Positions 15,378 to 24,699 of a stretch of 41,943 nt of DNA are shown here, piece after piece; position 1 is the first letter of the stretch; each line of letters begins with the position of its first letter. Under the pieces are notes generated by a model that worked only from the letters and a program-made list of their open reading frames with translations, had not been told where the DNA came from and did not search any database. The position numbers and the translations under genes were made by a program. The DNA is from Oscillospiraceae bacterium (GTDB lineage Bacteria; Bacillota_A; Clostridia; Oscillospirales; Oscillospiraceae): assembly GCA_021771675.1 (NCBI GenBank), contig JAETOP010000019.1, positions 1-41,943 on the forward strand. Reading direction: 5' to 3'.

Positions 15378-16091
15378 ATGACAAAATTGGGTATTATCGG
15401 CGCCATGGAGGAGGAAGTGGAAACCCTCCTGGGTCTGATGGAAAACAAACAGGAAGCCTGGAAGGCTGGAAGCCGCTTTGTGGACGGCACTCTGGAGGGA
15501 CTGCCCGTCACCTTGGTAGAGTGCGGGATTGGCAAGGTCAATGCCGCACTCTGCGCTCAAATCCTCTGCGACTGCTTCGGCGTCACCCATCTGGTAAACA
15601 CCGGCATTGCCGGTTCCCTCTGGTCTGAGCTGGACATCGGCGATCTGGTGGTGAGTCAGGACGCCATGTATCACGATGTGGATGCGGTGGCCTTTGGATA
15701 CCCCATGGGCCAGGTGCCCGAGATGGACGTGGTTGCCTTCCCGGCGGATGAGACGCTGATTGGCTACGCCTTCGCTGCCGCCGAGACGGTGAACCCCGGC
15801 CACACCAAAATCGGGAGAGTGGCCAGCGGCGACCAGTTCGTGGCAAGCCATGAGGCCAAGCAGCGAATCGTGGAACTGACCCATGGTCTGTGCACCGAGA
15901 TGGAGGGGGCTGCCATCGCCCAGACCGCCTACCGGAACAAGCTTCCCTTCGTCATTCTTCGAGCCATCTCCGACAAAGCCGACGGAGATGCCACAATGGA
16001 CTACCCCTCCTTTGAGCGCATTGCCGCCCACCGCTGTTCCGCCGTTACAAGGCAGCTGGCCCGGCACCTGAATGAGGCCGAGGAGCTGTAA
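15378..16091 (+). CDS. mtnN: 5'-methylthioadenosine/S-adenosylhomocysteine nucleosidase
   Basis: This enzyme removes adenine from SAH and MTA; the SAH product is the LuxS substrate. The 237-residue protein begins MTKLGIIGAMEEEV, with the conserved Glu12 region, and carries CTEMEGAAIAQTAY (purine and ribose binding glutamates) and RAISDKAD with the catalytic Asp near 199. GGAGGAG precedes the ATG. It is co-transcribed with luxS, and the unit ends in a long hairpin terminator. Confidence 0.95.
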   Translation: MTKLGIIGAMEEEVETLLGLMENKQEAWKAGSRFVDGTLEGLPVTLVECGIGKVNAALCAQILCDCFGVTHLVNTGIAGSLWSELDIGDLVVSQDAMYHDVDAVAFGYPMGQVPEMDVVAFPADETLIGYAFAAAETVNPGHTKIGRVASGDQFVASHEAKQRIVELTHGLCTEMEGAAIAQTAYRNKLPFVILRAISDKADGDATMDYPSFERIAAHRCSAVTRQLARHLNEAEEL

Positions 16092-16104
16092 TAATATAGG
16101 AACA

Positions 16105-16166
16105 CAACGCCGCAGGAAGCCGCAGATTTTGACAAATCCTCTGCTTCATTATGCGGTGTTGTTTTT
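16105..16166 (+). terminator. Terminator of luxS-mtnN
   Basis: CAACGCCGCA pairs with TGCGGTGTTG (one G-U) followed by TTTTT. The loop contains a second stem (GAAGC.../...GCTTC). Confidence 0.7.
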
Positions 16167-16173
16167 GCATAAA

Positions 16174-16201
16174 CAGGGACTGGCCCGGAGGTCAGTCCCT
16201 G
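16174..16201 (-). terminator. Terminator-like hairpin after the large SH3 protein gene
   Basis: CAGGGACTG / CAGTCCCTG with a 10-nt loop, 14 nt past the stop on the minus strand. The T-run after it is weak (TTTATGC). Confidence 0.55.
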
Positions 16202-16214
16202 TCTACTTATTTGC

Positions 16215-19200
16215 TTAGCCCACGAACTCTCCGTTGGAGCCATCGGTGGTCGCATCGGTGGGAGTGGTAGCGTCGGGGGTGGTAGCGTCGGGCGTCGTGC
16301 TGGTGGTCTCATCCATCACCACATACTGTCCGTTAATCCAGCCCAGGTCGGTACGAACCCAGGTTTCGGCACCAACCGTGGTGGTCTCACGAACCACGAC
16401 CCGGGAGCTGACCATGACCTTGGCCATCAGAGCGCCGCCGGAGCTGGCGGTGAGCCGCACATTGGCGGTACCTCCGCAGCTGACGGTACCCATGCTGCCG
16501 GAACCAGCCGCGCCGATGCCGGTGATGGTCAGGTAGCTGGTGCAGACCCAGCCATTGTCGGTACGGCCCCAACTCATGCCGCCATCCAGCTTGTTCTCGT
16601 AGATGACCACACTGTTGCGCTTCTTCACGGTGCCAACCTCGGGGTAGCCCAGGCCGGAGCCGCTGCGAATCTTAATATCCTCGTTGGCGTAGCCCACGGC
16701 GATGGCGCCGGAGGGAACGGTGGTGATGATGGCCACAGTACCGGAGTTGCCGTTGTTGCCGCCGCCCGGGACATTGGCCAGGGTGCCCAGCTTCACGTAG
16801 TCCATGCACACCCAGCCCTGATCGATCCGGGCCCAGCCCACACCGTTCACGGTGGTCTGCTCGTAAATCTTCACATTGGTGCCATTGGCCAGGGTGGTTA
16901 CCAGGTCGTTGAAGACACCGGCGCCGCTGCGGACGTTCACTGTGCTGGCGCAGACGATGTAAGCGGCTGTGGGCTCGGTGGTGGGCGTCGTGGGGGTGGT
17001 CGCACCGCCGTTATTGCCGCTGTTTCCGCCGCCAATGCTGGAATTGGTGGAGCCGGGAACCAGACTTACATTCATCGCATTGGCAGCATCACAAATCAGG
17101 ATCCAGCCAGTGGTGGTGCTGTAAGCGACCTCGCCGTAGAGGGCACCGCCGCTGTACTTAAAGTTCAGAACGGTGGCCTTCTCATCCCGATACAGGGTGT
17201 ACAGCTGCTTGGCCAGAGTCAGATCATCATAGATGGGGGTGCTGGCATTCCTGACCGTTGCAACAGCGGTGTTCAGGGTCAGGCAATCCATATCGATCCA
17301 GCCGTCCTTGTCGCCCAGATCCACACGCCACCAGACCTTGCCGTCTGCCATCTTCACTTCCATCAGATTCACAGCGGTGCCCTTGGGCAACGTGGTGACA
17401 TCGCCTGCCACGGTACTGCCGGGAGCGTCAGCCAAATTGATGGTGGCATTCACGCTGTTGATTCTGCCGGTGGCAATGGTCGCACTGGGCTTGTAATTGT
17501 CGCTGTTCCAGCCCGGGGTGTTCAGGGTCATGTTGGCCAAATCAACCCAGCCGCTGTAACCGGCCACGCTGACATTGCCCCACACGGTGGTGCCGTCAAA
17601 GCTGACAGAAGCAATATCCACGGCTTTGTTGTTGACCCGCAGTATCTGGACGGAACTGGCCTTGTCTGCATTGCTGTATACGGGCAGCTGCTCTACGGCG
17701 ACCACGCCCTTCAGACCTGCGAAGCTGATCTCGCTGACCTTGACCCAGCCCACGATCTTGTTGATCTGGACCTTGCCCCAGGTCACACCGTCCACCATCT
17801 TCCAGTTCAGGATGGTGACGTTCTGACCGAAGGAGATCTTCAGCAGCTCCTGGCTGCCATCCACAGCCTCTTCATAGACGGACAGATAGCTGTTAGCCGT
17901 GCCAGTGACCACCACCGAGGAGACCACGGAGGGGTTGGCAGGATCATCGGTGGTGGCAGTGCCGGTGGGAACCAGCTTGCCATCGTCCAGAACGATGAAG
18001 CAGGTATCAGCAGGGTTATCGTTCAGATAACCGAAGCCCACATCCACAATGCCGTGGTTAATTTCGTTAGAGTTGGTCATCAGTATGCGTCTGGTCACGG
18101 TGAACTGGTTGCCGACACCGATGAGCGCAGCGTAGTCGGTGCTGCCCAAAGCAGCCTGGGTCTCACTGTTATAGGCCTTCACTTCTGCGTTGACCCTCAT
18201 GGGTACTGCATCCAGCGTAACATAGTTCATGAGGATCCAGCCGGTGACGGAGCCCACGGTGACCTTGCCATAAGTGGTACCGTTAACATAGTTCCGGGCC
18301 AGGATATTCACCCTGGTGCCATTGGTCAGGGTATAAGCAGTAGTATCCATGACAACGTTGCCATTGTCGTCCTTAAAGACAGGGGTGTCCACATTCACGC
18401 TGCCGGTGAGGTAGCCAACGCCGCTAAGGGTGGTTTTACCGGTTGGCAGAGCATTGCCCTTGAACATGGTCACATCGGCCAGCTTGATCCAGCCGGTGTA
18501 GCCAGATTGGCTAATTTTGCCCCACAGTGTATTGTCGGACAGGTTCCAATTGTCATTGCCCTCGGGGATGGTGATGTAGGTGCCCTGCACCAGGGAGGTA
18601 TAGAACTTGCTGCGAGTGCTGGGCAGTTCGTACACATCCGCCTTGGAAGCGGTAACCTTGGCGTTGAATGCCTTGATGGTGACTTTGCTCAGGTCAATCC
18701 AGCCGGTCTTACCGCCCACGGTGACCTTGCCGTACAGGTTGTCGCCGGTCTGGCTCCAGGCCAGGATGCTCACCTCCACATTGCTGTTGAGGGTCATCAG
18801 GACATTGGCATGAGCGGAAGCGGTTTCAAGGACGCTGACAGCCTCGTTGGTGACAGCGGGATAGCCCTCGAAGGTGGTGACCACATTGTTCAGGCCATCG
18901 CCCTCGTCACCCTTGGAGGGAGCCTTAAACTCGGAATCCAGCTTGATGTAATCCATGCACACCCAGCCCCGGCCGATGTTGCCCCAGGAGTGACCATTGA
19001 CATCGGCCAGCTCGCTGACGGTAACCCGGGAGCCCAGAGCAGCCACGCCAACCAGAGCGTTGTAGGTGCCGGCGGCGCTGCGGATATTCACACCGGTGGA
19101 GCAGTTGACCACGGTGCCGCCCACGCCATAGGTGGAGCCGGTGCTGCCGGAGCCGCTGGAGCTGCCGGTGACGGAGACATAGTTCAGGTTGATCCAGCCC

Positions 19201-20849
19201 TGGTCGATGAGGCCCCAGGCCACGCCGCCAACAGTTTCCTTGCGCAGGATGACCACGGAGGTGCCGGGCGCCAGAGAGGCGACCTTGGTGTAGCCGGTGC
19301 CCGGGCCGCTGCGGACATTCAGGCTCACAGAGCTGCTGACCACGGCGGAAGCGCCGGTGCTGATGCTGGAGCCGGGCTGCTGGGTCTGGCTCAGAGTCAC
19401 ATAGCCCATGCTGACCCAGCCCTGATCGATGCGGCCCCAGGCCGCACCGTTGACAGAGGTCTGCTCATACACGGTGACGGCGGTACCGGAAGCCAGTTGG
19501 GTAACCAAGGCATTATACACACCAGCAGCTTTACGGACATTAACCAGGGAGGCGCCGGAAATGGTGCCGGGAGTGCCGGAGCCCAGGTTAGGCTTGCCGG
19601 AGCCGGAGGAGCTGTTGCCGTTGTAATCGGTGTAAGCCAGGAATATCCAGCCCTCGGAGCAATAGCCCCACTTGCCGTCATTGGAGGTCATGGCAATGGT
19701 TCGCTGATCTCCACGGCGGAGCTGGCCCACCTTTGCGGCACTGACACTGGGCTCCTGGCGGATGTTCACATAGTCGTCGGTGATGGTAACAGTGACAGCA
19801 GGGATGGTCACGGGTACCTCGCTGAGATTATTGCACAGCTTCACCCAGCCGCCGGTGGACAGCCGGAGCCACTTCTGGCCGTTCACCATCTTCTCGGCCA
19901 CCACAGTGATGACCGCATCCCGGTTCAGCACATCCACTGCCGCCGACATTTCATCAGCATTGCCGTAAATGTTGACCTTCCCGTTATCTGGTATCTTATT
20001 TGCCTCATAGATCACATAGGCAGGCAGGGTATAGCTGACAGCGGTCTCCTTGTCCTCCAGCTGCCAACGGGCAGTGAGCACCTTGCCATTGGTGGCGGAG
20101 CTCAGACCGGTGACCAGTGTGCTGCCATCGTACCAGCCCAGGAAGGTAGCAATCGTGCCTTGGGAGGTAATGTAGGTAGGCGTAGGAACGTTAATTTTCG
20201 TAGCAGTGCTGCCCACATAGGCCTGGACCGCTTTTTGAGCGGCGCCGACCTTGGCGCCCTGCCCGGCATCGAACACGGTAAAGCCCATGGCGCCGGTGTT
20301 GGAGGCGCTGTACGTGCCGTTCAGGTACAGATTGGCCATGGCCATACGATGGTTGATCGTTGCCCGGCGGGTGGCATCATCGGTAAAGCCAATGGTGTCA
20401 TAGTCAAAGGTGCACATGGCATCCACCAACTCAGAGCCGCCCAAATTGCTGTTAATGGCACTGAGCAAAACAGGATAAGATATCCAGCCGGTGCCCTCCA
20501 CATAGGACAGCCACACCAGAGCGTCCATCCGCCTCTGCACCAGGTTCACGGTGATGGAGGAGGAGATGGTGTCGGCGCACTTCTGCAGTTCTTCCCGCAG
20601 GAGCTTGTCCGCATTGGCCTCGGTGATGGTCTGACCGGCAACGGCAGGCGTGCCATAGCCGATTACATATTTTCCGGAGCCCTGATACGTCTCATAGGCA
20701 TTCCGATGGAAGCCCATATACTCTTTGATAACCCGCACGCCGGCCTCACTGACGGTGATGCTGGCGGCCGAAGCTGTAATCGCCGCAGCCGGAATCAGAC
20801 TAACGAGCATTACAAGCGTCAGCAGCAGGCAGGCAATTCTCTTTTTCAT
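16215..20849 (-). CDS. Secreted protein with degenerate GH24-like domain and about 16 SH3-type repeats
   Basis: The 1544-residue protein has a signal peptide (MKKRIACLLLTLVMLVSLIP to ASA, cleavage near 28). A lysozyme-like GH24 domain spans about 31-190, followed by an InlB-B-like stretch (FLGWYDGSTLV...LTARW, about 235-262). About 16 SH3-like modules follow, some of the classic 'VNIRSGAG...GW' type and others diverged with 'WGKVTVGGKTGWIDL' cores. It ends in a low-complexity tail rich in DATTP. The catalytic Glu of GH24 is Met45 (KEYMGFHRNAY), and the Asp and Thr positions are also altered (Thr54, Val62). I therefore infer a wall-binding or scaffolding role rather than lysis. No LPxTG or membrane anchor is seen. 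It is the paralogue and neighbour of the next gene, with a matching promoter. Confidence 0.85.
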   Translation of the reverse strand: MKKRIACLLLTLVMLVSLIPAAAITASAASITVSEAGVRVIKEYMGFHRNAYETYQGSGKYVIGYGTPAVAGQTITEANADKLLREELQKCADTISSSITVNLVQRRMDALVWLSYVEGTGWISYPVLLSAINSNLGGSELVDAMCTFDYDTIGFTDDATRRATINHRMAMANLYLNGTYSASNTGAMGFTVFDAGQGAKVGAAQKAVQAYVGSTATKINVPTPTYITSQGTIATFLGWYDGSTLVTGLSSATNGKVLTARWQLEDKETAVSYTLPAYVIYEANKIPDNGKVNIYGNADEMSAAVDVLNRDAVITVVAEKMVNGQKWLRLSTGGWVKLCNNLSEVPVTIPAVTVTITDDYVNIRQEPSVSAAKVGQLRRGDQRTIAMTSNDGKWGYCSEGWIFLAYTDYNGNSSSGSGKPNLGSGTPGTISGASLVNVRKAAGVYNALVTQLASGTAVTVYEQTSVNGAAWGRIDQGWVSMGYVTLSQTQQPGSSISTGASAVVSSSVSLNVRSGPGTGYTKVASLAPGTSVVILRKETVGGVAWGLIDQGWINLNYVSVTGSSSGSGSTGSTYGVGGTVVNCSTGVNIRSAAGTYNALVGVAALGSRVTVSELADVNGHSWGNIGRGWVCMDYIKLDSEFKAPSKGDEGDGLNNVVTTFEGYPAVTNEAVSVLETASAHANVLMTLNSNVEVSILAWSQTGDNLYGKVTVGGKTGWIDLSKVTIKAFNAKVTASKADVYELPSTRSKFYTSLVQGTYITIPEGNDNWNLSDNTLWGKISQSGYTGWIKLADVTMFKGNALPTGKTTLSGVGYLTGSVNVDTPVFKDDNGNVVMDTTAYTLTNGTRVNILARNYVNGTTYGKVTVGSVTGWILMNYVTLDAVPMRVNAEVKAYNSETQAALGSTDYAALIGVGNQFTVTRRILMTNSNEINHGIVDVGFGYLNDNPADTCFIVLDDGKLVPTGTATTDDPANPSVVSSVVVTGTANSYLSVYEEAVDGSQELLKISFGQNVTILNWKMVDGVTWGKVQINKIVGWVKVSEISFAGLKGVVAVEQLPVYSNADKASSVQILRVNNKAVDIASVSFDGTTVWGNVSVAGYSGWVDLANMTLNTPGWNSDNYKPSATIATGRINSVNATINLADAPGSTVAGDVTTLPKGTAVNLMEVKMADGKVWWRVDLGDKDGWIDMDCLTLNTAVATVRNASTPIYDDLTLAKQLYTLYRDEKATVLNFKYSGGALYGEVAYSTTTGWILICDAANAMNVSLVPGSTNSSIGGGNSGNNGGATTPTTPTTEPTAAYIVCASTVNVRSGAGVFNDLVTTLANGTNVKIYEQTTVNGVGWARIDQGWVCMDYVKLGTLANVPGGGNNGNSGTVAIITTVPSGAIAVGYANEDIKIRSGSGLGYPEVGTVKKRNSVVIYENKLDGGMSWGRTDNGWVCTSYLTITGIGAAGSGSMGTVSCGGTANVRLTASSGGALMAKVMVSSRVVVRETTTVGAETWVRTDLGWINGQYVVMDETTSTTPDATTPDATTPTDATTDGSNGEFVG

Positions 20850-20887
20850 AGAAACCTACTCCTTTACTTAAAATGGAAGTTACTGGT

Positions 20888-20916
20888 ATTATAACAACAT
20901 TAGTTACAAATTGCAA
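20888..20916 (-). promoter_or_regulatory. Promoter of the 1544-residue SH3 protein gene
   Basis: Minus strand TTGCAA (20916-20911), 17-bp spacer, TATAAT (20893-20888). The -35 lies in GTTGCAATTTGTAAC, nearly the same as in the promoter at 23312-23340. A further TTACAAATTGTAA palindrome sits just upstream. Confidence 0.75.
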
Positions 20917-20964
20917 CCCCTAAAGTAGAATTTATTTACAATTTGTAATTTTTGTTTCTTTACA

Positions 20965-21005
20965 ACGAAAGCTCCACATTTTTGAGATGAAATGGGAGCT
21001 TTCGT
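20965..21005 (-). terminator. Hairpin after the 737-residue SH3 protein gene
   Basis: ACGAAAGCTCC / GGAGCTTTCGT, an 11-bp stem with a 19-nt loop, about 55 nt past the minus-strand stop. It separates the two paralogues into independent units. Confidence 0.6.
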
Positions 21006-21059
21006 CGTCTATTACCTCATAAGTCAAACAAATATGCTGTCAAAACCAGCGCTGCCCGT

Positions 21060-23273
21060 TTACTGCCAGATGACGCCGGAGTTGGAACCGGAACCAGTGC
21101 TGGTCAGCTGAATGTACTGCATGCACACCCAGCCGGTGGAGATGCGGCCCCAGGACACGCCGTTCACATTGGTCAGCTCATACACGGTGACCGTAGTGCC
21201 GGGGGTCAGGCGGCCCACAATGGCGTTGGCAATACCGGCGGCGGCCCGGACGTTCAGCTGGGTGCAGTTGACCACCCGGCCGGTGTAACCGGTGGAGGGG
21301 ATGGTGGTGCCGCCGTTGCTGCTGCTGTTCATGCGGATGTAGGTCATGCAGACCCACTGGTTGGTGCCGATCCGGCCCCACTGCTGGGTGCCCACAGTGG
21401 TCACCTCATAAATGTTGACCTGGGTGCCGGGGGCCAGGGAGCCCACCCGGGTGTAGTTCGTGCCGGCGCCGTTACGGACGTTCAGTCCGGTGGAGCTGAT
21501 GACCGTGCCAAGGCCCGTGGAGGGCGTGATGATGGACCCGCCGTTATTGGTGTTCAGGGTGACATAGGCCAGGCTGACCCACTGGTTGGTGCCGATCCGG
21601 CCCCACTCCATGCCGCCCACGGTGACCCGCTCGTAGATATTCACCACGGAGCCGCCGCTGAGGGAGCCCACCTTGGCGTAGCCCGTGCCGGCGCCGTTGC
21701 GGACGTTCAGGTTGGTATTGGCCTTGACAACGCCGGTGGCGATGACGGTGCTGTTACCGTTGCCGTTATTGCCGCCGTTGTTGCCGCCACTTATCAAGGA
21801 GATGTAGTTCATGGAAACCCAGCCCTTGTCGGTCATGCCCCAAAGCATATTGTTCTGGGTGGTCTGGGAGTAGATCTTCACCTGGTCGCCCTTTCTGTAG
21901 GAGCCCACAACGGGGTTGCCCACGCCGGGGGCGGAACGGACGTTCAGGCCGGAGGCGGTGACGGTGCCCACCTGATAGGTGACATTGGTGTTGTTATTGC
22001 CGCCGGTGCCTTCCCAGATCACACCGCCGTTACCGGTGCTGCCACCGTTGCCGGTGTTGTTGGAGTCCAGCCGCACATAGGTCAGGCTGATCCACTGGTT
22101 GGTGCCGATGCGGCCCCAGAAGGAACCGCCCGAATTGACGGTCTCATAGATACTGATCCGCTGGCCGTTGTAGGCGGCTCCAACTTTGTTGTAGTTGATG
22201 CCCGGGCCGCTGCGGATGTTCACGCCGGTGGTGCAGACCACAGTGCCGGTGTTCACCGGAGTGGTGGTGCCGCTGCCGTTGTTATTATTATTGCCATTGT
22301 TGATGCTGCCGCCCCCTACATAGTTGGTGTTGGACAGCTCCACCCAGCCGTCAATGTAGCGGCCCCAAGCGGTTCCGTTCACCTGGGCAGTCTCCACGAT
22401 CACCAGCTGGGTGCCGGCAGAGACGGTATTGATCTGGGTGTAGTTGCTGCCGGCGCCGCCCCGGACATAGCAGTAGTTGCTGGTGACGGACACGGGCACG
22501 CCGTACTGGGCGTACAGGGTGCGGCCGGCAGTGGCGGAACTGAGGTACTTCACACCGGTGCCGCCAGTGGGAGTGGTGAACCAGCCGCCGAAGCTGTAGC
22601 CGGACTTGGTGGGATTGCCCGCCAGGATGTTCACATTGGAGCCGGACATGTAGGCCTGCATCTTATCCTCGCCGTTGCTGCCGGCGGTGCCGCCGTTGGG
22701 ATCCAGGATCACATATGTATAAGCGGCGGGAGCGGCGCTGCTGTACACGTTGTTGAGATACAGATTGGCCTCTGCCAGGCGGCGGTTAATCAGAGCAGCG
22801 TTGGGAACGGAGCTCACGTTGGCCCACAGGGAAATGGCGAACAGGAACTCATTGACGCTGGAGTTCCTTACCACGGCCTCACGGAAGCGGCCGGCCTGGG
22901 TCATCCAGTCGGTGCCGCAGTTGAAGCTGAAGGAGACCAGCGCATCGTGCTGACTCTGGTTCAGGTAGAGATTATTGTTGGCGGTAAACTGATTGATTGC
23001 CTGGTTGATGGAGGTCAGGCTGGTGCGCAGGGCCTGGTCGGCCTGTGCCTCGGTAACGACCTGACCCGCATAGCCCGGGGTGCCGTAGCCCACCGACCAC
23101 TGGTTTACATCCTGGTAGGCGGTGGCGTGGAAGCCCTCGAACTGCTTGATTAAGCTGACCGCACTCTCACTGTAATTCAGGTTGGATGCGGCCTGCGTGT
23201 GGATGGCTCCCAGGGGGAGCAGGCTGATGACGAGCACCAAAGCCATAATTACGCAAGCAAATTTCCTCTTCAT
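21060..23273 (-). CDS. Secreted GH24 lysozyme-like protein with six SH3 repeats
   Basis: The 737-residue protein has a signal peptide (MKRKFACVIMALVLVISLLP, cleavage near AQA/AS). A GH24 domain with intact Glu46 (KQFEGFHATAY), Asp55 and Ser60 (SVGYGTP) follows, then an InlB-B-like segment (PTKSGYSFGGWF, LYAQY). Six SH3b repeats of the NVRxGxGxxY...WGRI...W type are joined by Asn/Gly-rich linkers. It should cut peptidoglycan glycan strands outside the cell, with the SH3 units binding wall. Members of this plan are usually cell-wall remodelling enzymes or phage-derived endolysins; the signal peptide and chromosomal setting favour the former. The Thr-to-Ser change at the third catalytic position is conservative. 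Confidence 0.88.
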   Translation of the reverse strand: MKRKFACVIMALVLVISLLPLGAIHTQAASNLNYSESAVSLIKQFEGFHATAYQDVNQWSVGYGTPGYAGQVVTEAQADQALRTSLTSINQAINQFTANNNLYLNQSQHDALVSFSFNCGTDWMTQAGRFREAVVRNSSVNEFLFAISLWANVSSVPNAALINRRLAEANLYLNNVYSSAAPAAYTYVILDPNGGTAGSNGEDKMQAYMSGSNVNILAGNPTKSGYSFGGWFTTPTGGTGVKYLSSATAGRTLYAQYGVPVSVTSNYCYVRGGAGSNYTQINTVSAGTQLVIVETAQVNGTAWGRYIDGWVELSNTNYVGGGSINNGNNNNNGSGTTTPVNTGTVVCTTGVNIRSGPGINYNKVGAAYNGQRISIYETVNSGGSFWGRIGTNQWISLTYVRLDSNNTGNGGSTGNGGVIWEGTGGNNNTNVTYQVGTVTASGLNVRSAPGVGNPVVGSYRKGDQVKIYSQTTQNNMLWGMTDKGWVSMNYISLISGGNNGGNNGNGNSTVIATGVVKANTNLNVRNGAGTGYAKVGSLSGGSVVNIYERVTVGGMEWGRIGTNQWVSLAYVTLNTNNGGSIITPSTGLGTVISSTGLNVRNGAGTNYTRVGSLAPGTQVNIYEVTTVGTQQWGRIGTNQWVCMTYIRMNSSSNGGTTIPSTGYTGRVVNCTQLNVRAAAGIANAIVGRLTPGTTVTVYELTNVNGVSWGRISTGWVCMQYIQLTSTGSGSNSGVIWQ

Positions 23274-23311
23274 AACGACTTGCTCCTTTTCGAGTTTTGA
23301 TTGATGGAGTT

Positions 23312-23340
23312 ATTATAGCAGGGTCTGTGACAAATTGCAA
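23312..23340 (-). promoter_or_regulatory. Promoter of the 737-residue SH3 lysozyme gene
   Basis: Minus strand TTGCAA (23340-23335), 17-bp spacer, TATAAT (23317-23312). Upstream TGTAAT-N5-TGTTGC resembles the WalR box plan TGTWAH-N5-TGTWAH with one mismatch per site at most; this is suggestive only. Confidence 0.75.
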
Positions 23341-23399
23341 CAGGTAAATTACATTTTGTTACTATTTATTTCTTAATTTTTTCTTTCCCTGTCCCGGCA

Positions 23400-23428
23400 T
23401 TGACTTTCTCCCTCGGGGTTGGTATCAT
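23400..23428 (+). promoter_or_regulatory. mnmA promoter
   Basis: TTGACT (23400-23405), 17-bp spacer, TATCAT (23423-23428). Transcription from about 23435 would carry the heptad repeats into the leader. Confidence 0.6.
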
Positions 23429-23433
23429 GGGAA

Positions 23434-23572
23434 GATATAAGATAGGAGATAGAGGATACGAGATAAATTAGGAATTAGGAGTTAGGAATGAGGAATTGAG
23501 CGGAAAATTGTAATTTGAAGAACCAAGCCTACGAACGCGTAAGAGAAATTCCTAACTCCTAACTCCTAATTC
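23434..23572 (+). repeat. Inverted heptad repeats in the mnmA leader
   Basis: Forward tract 23434-23499: GATATAA GATAGGA GATAGAG GATACGA GATAAAT, then TAGGAAT TAGGAGT TAGGAAT GAGGAAT. An inverted tract at 23547-23572 reads ATTCCTAACTCCTAACTCC. The two can fold into a long leader hairpin about 20 nt before the mnmA RBS. Confidence 0.75.
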
Positions 23573-23589
23573 TTCCGGAGGATTACAAC

Positions 23590-24657
23590 ATGAAAGCACT
23601 GATTGGCATGAGCGGCGGCGTGGACAGTTCCGTGGCGGCTCTTTTGATGATGGAAGCAGGTTACGAATGTATTGGAGCCACCATGCGGCTGTATGACGGC
23701 CAGGCGGCCCCCACCCAGGAGGGCAAAACCTGCTGCTCCCTGGATGACGTGGAGGACGCCCGGAGCGTGGCCCACCGGCTGGGCATCCGGCACTATGTCT
23801 TCAATTTCACCCAGGAGTTTCAGTGCCAGGTCATGGATCGGTTCGCCCATACCTATTATCAGGGCGGCACCCCCAACCCCTGCATCGACTGCAACCGATA
23901 CCTGAAATTCGGGAAGCTCCTCCAGCGCTCCCGGGAGCTGGACTGCGACACCCTGGTCTCCGGCCACTATGCCCGGGTGGAGCGGGACAAGGCCACCGGG
24001 CGGTATCTGCTGAAGCGGGCGGCGGACCGGGCCAAGGACCAGACCTATTTTCTGGCCTGCCTGACCCAGGAGCAGTTGAAATACATTCAGTTTCCCCTGG
24101 GGGACTTGACCAAAGCCCAGGTTCGTCAGCTTGCCCAGGAGCATGGCTTTCTCAATGCCCGGAAGCATGACAGCCAGGACATCTGCTTTGTCCCCGGCGG
24201 GGATTACACCGCCTTTCTCACGGCTTACACCGGCAAGGCCCTGGAGCCCGGGGATTATGTCGACCTAAACGGAGAGAAGGTGGGCCGTCATCGGGGAGCG
24301 GTGTGCTACACCATCGGACAGCGGAAGGGACTGGGCCTGGCCATGGGCGAGCCGGTATATGTCTGCGGCAAGGACATGGCGTCGGGCACCGTCACCGTGG
24401 GGCCCAACGAGGCCCTGTTCTCCCGGGAGCTGGTGGCGGGGGACTGGGTGTTTTTCCCCTTCCAGGAGCTGAGGTCGCCCATGGCCGTCACCGCCAAAAT
24501 CCGCCACAGCCAGTTTGACAAGCCCGCCACCGTTTACCCGGAGGAAGATGGCCTGGCCCGGGTGGTATTTGAGGAGCCCCAGCGGGCCATCTCCCCCGGT
24601 CAGGCGGTGGTGCTCTACCAGGGCGATACCGTCCTGGGCGGCGGCACCATTATGTAA
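23590..24657 (+). CDS. mnmA: tRNA-specific 2-thiouridylase
   Basis: MnmA adds sulfur to U34 of tRNA-Glu, -Gln and -Lys. The 355-residue protein has the PP-loop SGGVDSS (8-14) for ATP, C98 in TPNPCIDC and C199 in SQDICFVPGG as the catalytic pair, and the tRNA-binding C-terminal barrel. RBS CCGGAGG about 9 nt before the ATG. The sulfur it uses comes from a cysteine desulfurase such as NifS at 7703-8893. It is a single-gene unit, ended by repeat DNA. Confidence 0.95.
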   Translation: MKALIGMSGGVDSSVAALLMMEAGYECIGATMRLYDGQAAPTQEGKTCCSLDDVEDARSVAHRLGIRHYVFNFTQEFQCQVMDRFAHTYYQGGTPNPCIDCNRYLKFGKLLQRSRELDCDTLVSGHYARVERDKATGRYLLKRAADRAKDQTYFLACLTQEQLKYIQFPLGDLTKAQVRQLAQEHGFLNARKHDSQDICFVPGGDYTAFLTAYTGKALEPGDYVDLNGEKVGRHRGAVCYTIGQRKGLGLAMGEPVYVCGKDMASGTVTVGPNEALFSRELVAGDWVFFPFQELRSPMAVTAKIRHSQFDKPATVYPEEDGLARVVFEEPQRAISPGQAVVLYQGDTVLGGGTIM

Positions 24658-24699
24658 GATAGAAGATATGGGATATGAGATAATGAGGAGTTAGGAATT
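24658..24699 (+). repeat. Heptad repeat tract, left arm
   Basis: GATAGAA GATATGG GATATGA GATAATG AGGAGTT AGGAAT, in 7-bp phase, directly after the mnmA stop. It is inverted relative to the tract at 25017-25110, and the two flank a modular repeat. Confidence 0.75.

Noticed and set aside
16215..23273. Internal repeats of the two SH3 proteins as separate DNA repeats
   Set aside because: They follow codon phase and encode SH3 modules, so they are explained by the protein repeats.
21060..23273. Prophage lysis cassette
   Set aside because: The lysozyme-like protein has a signal peptide, long SH3 array and its own promoter, and no holin or phage structural genes surround it.
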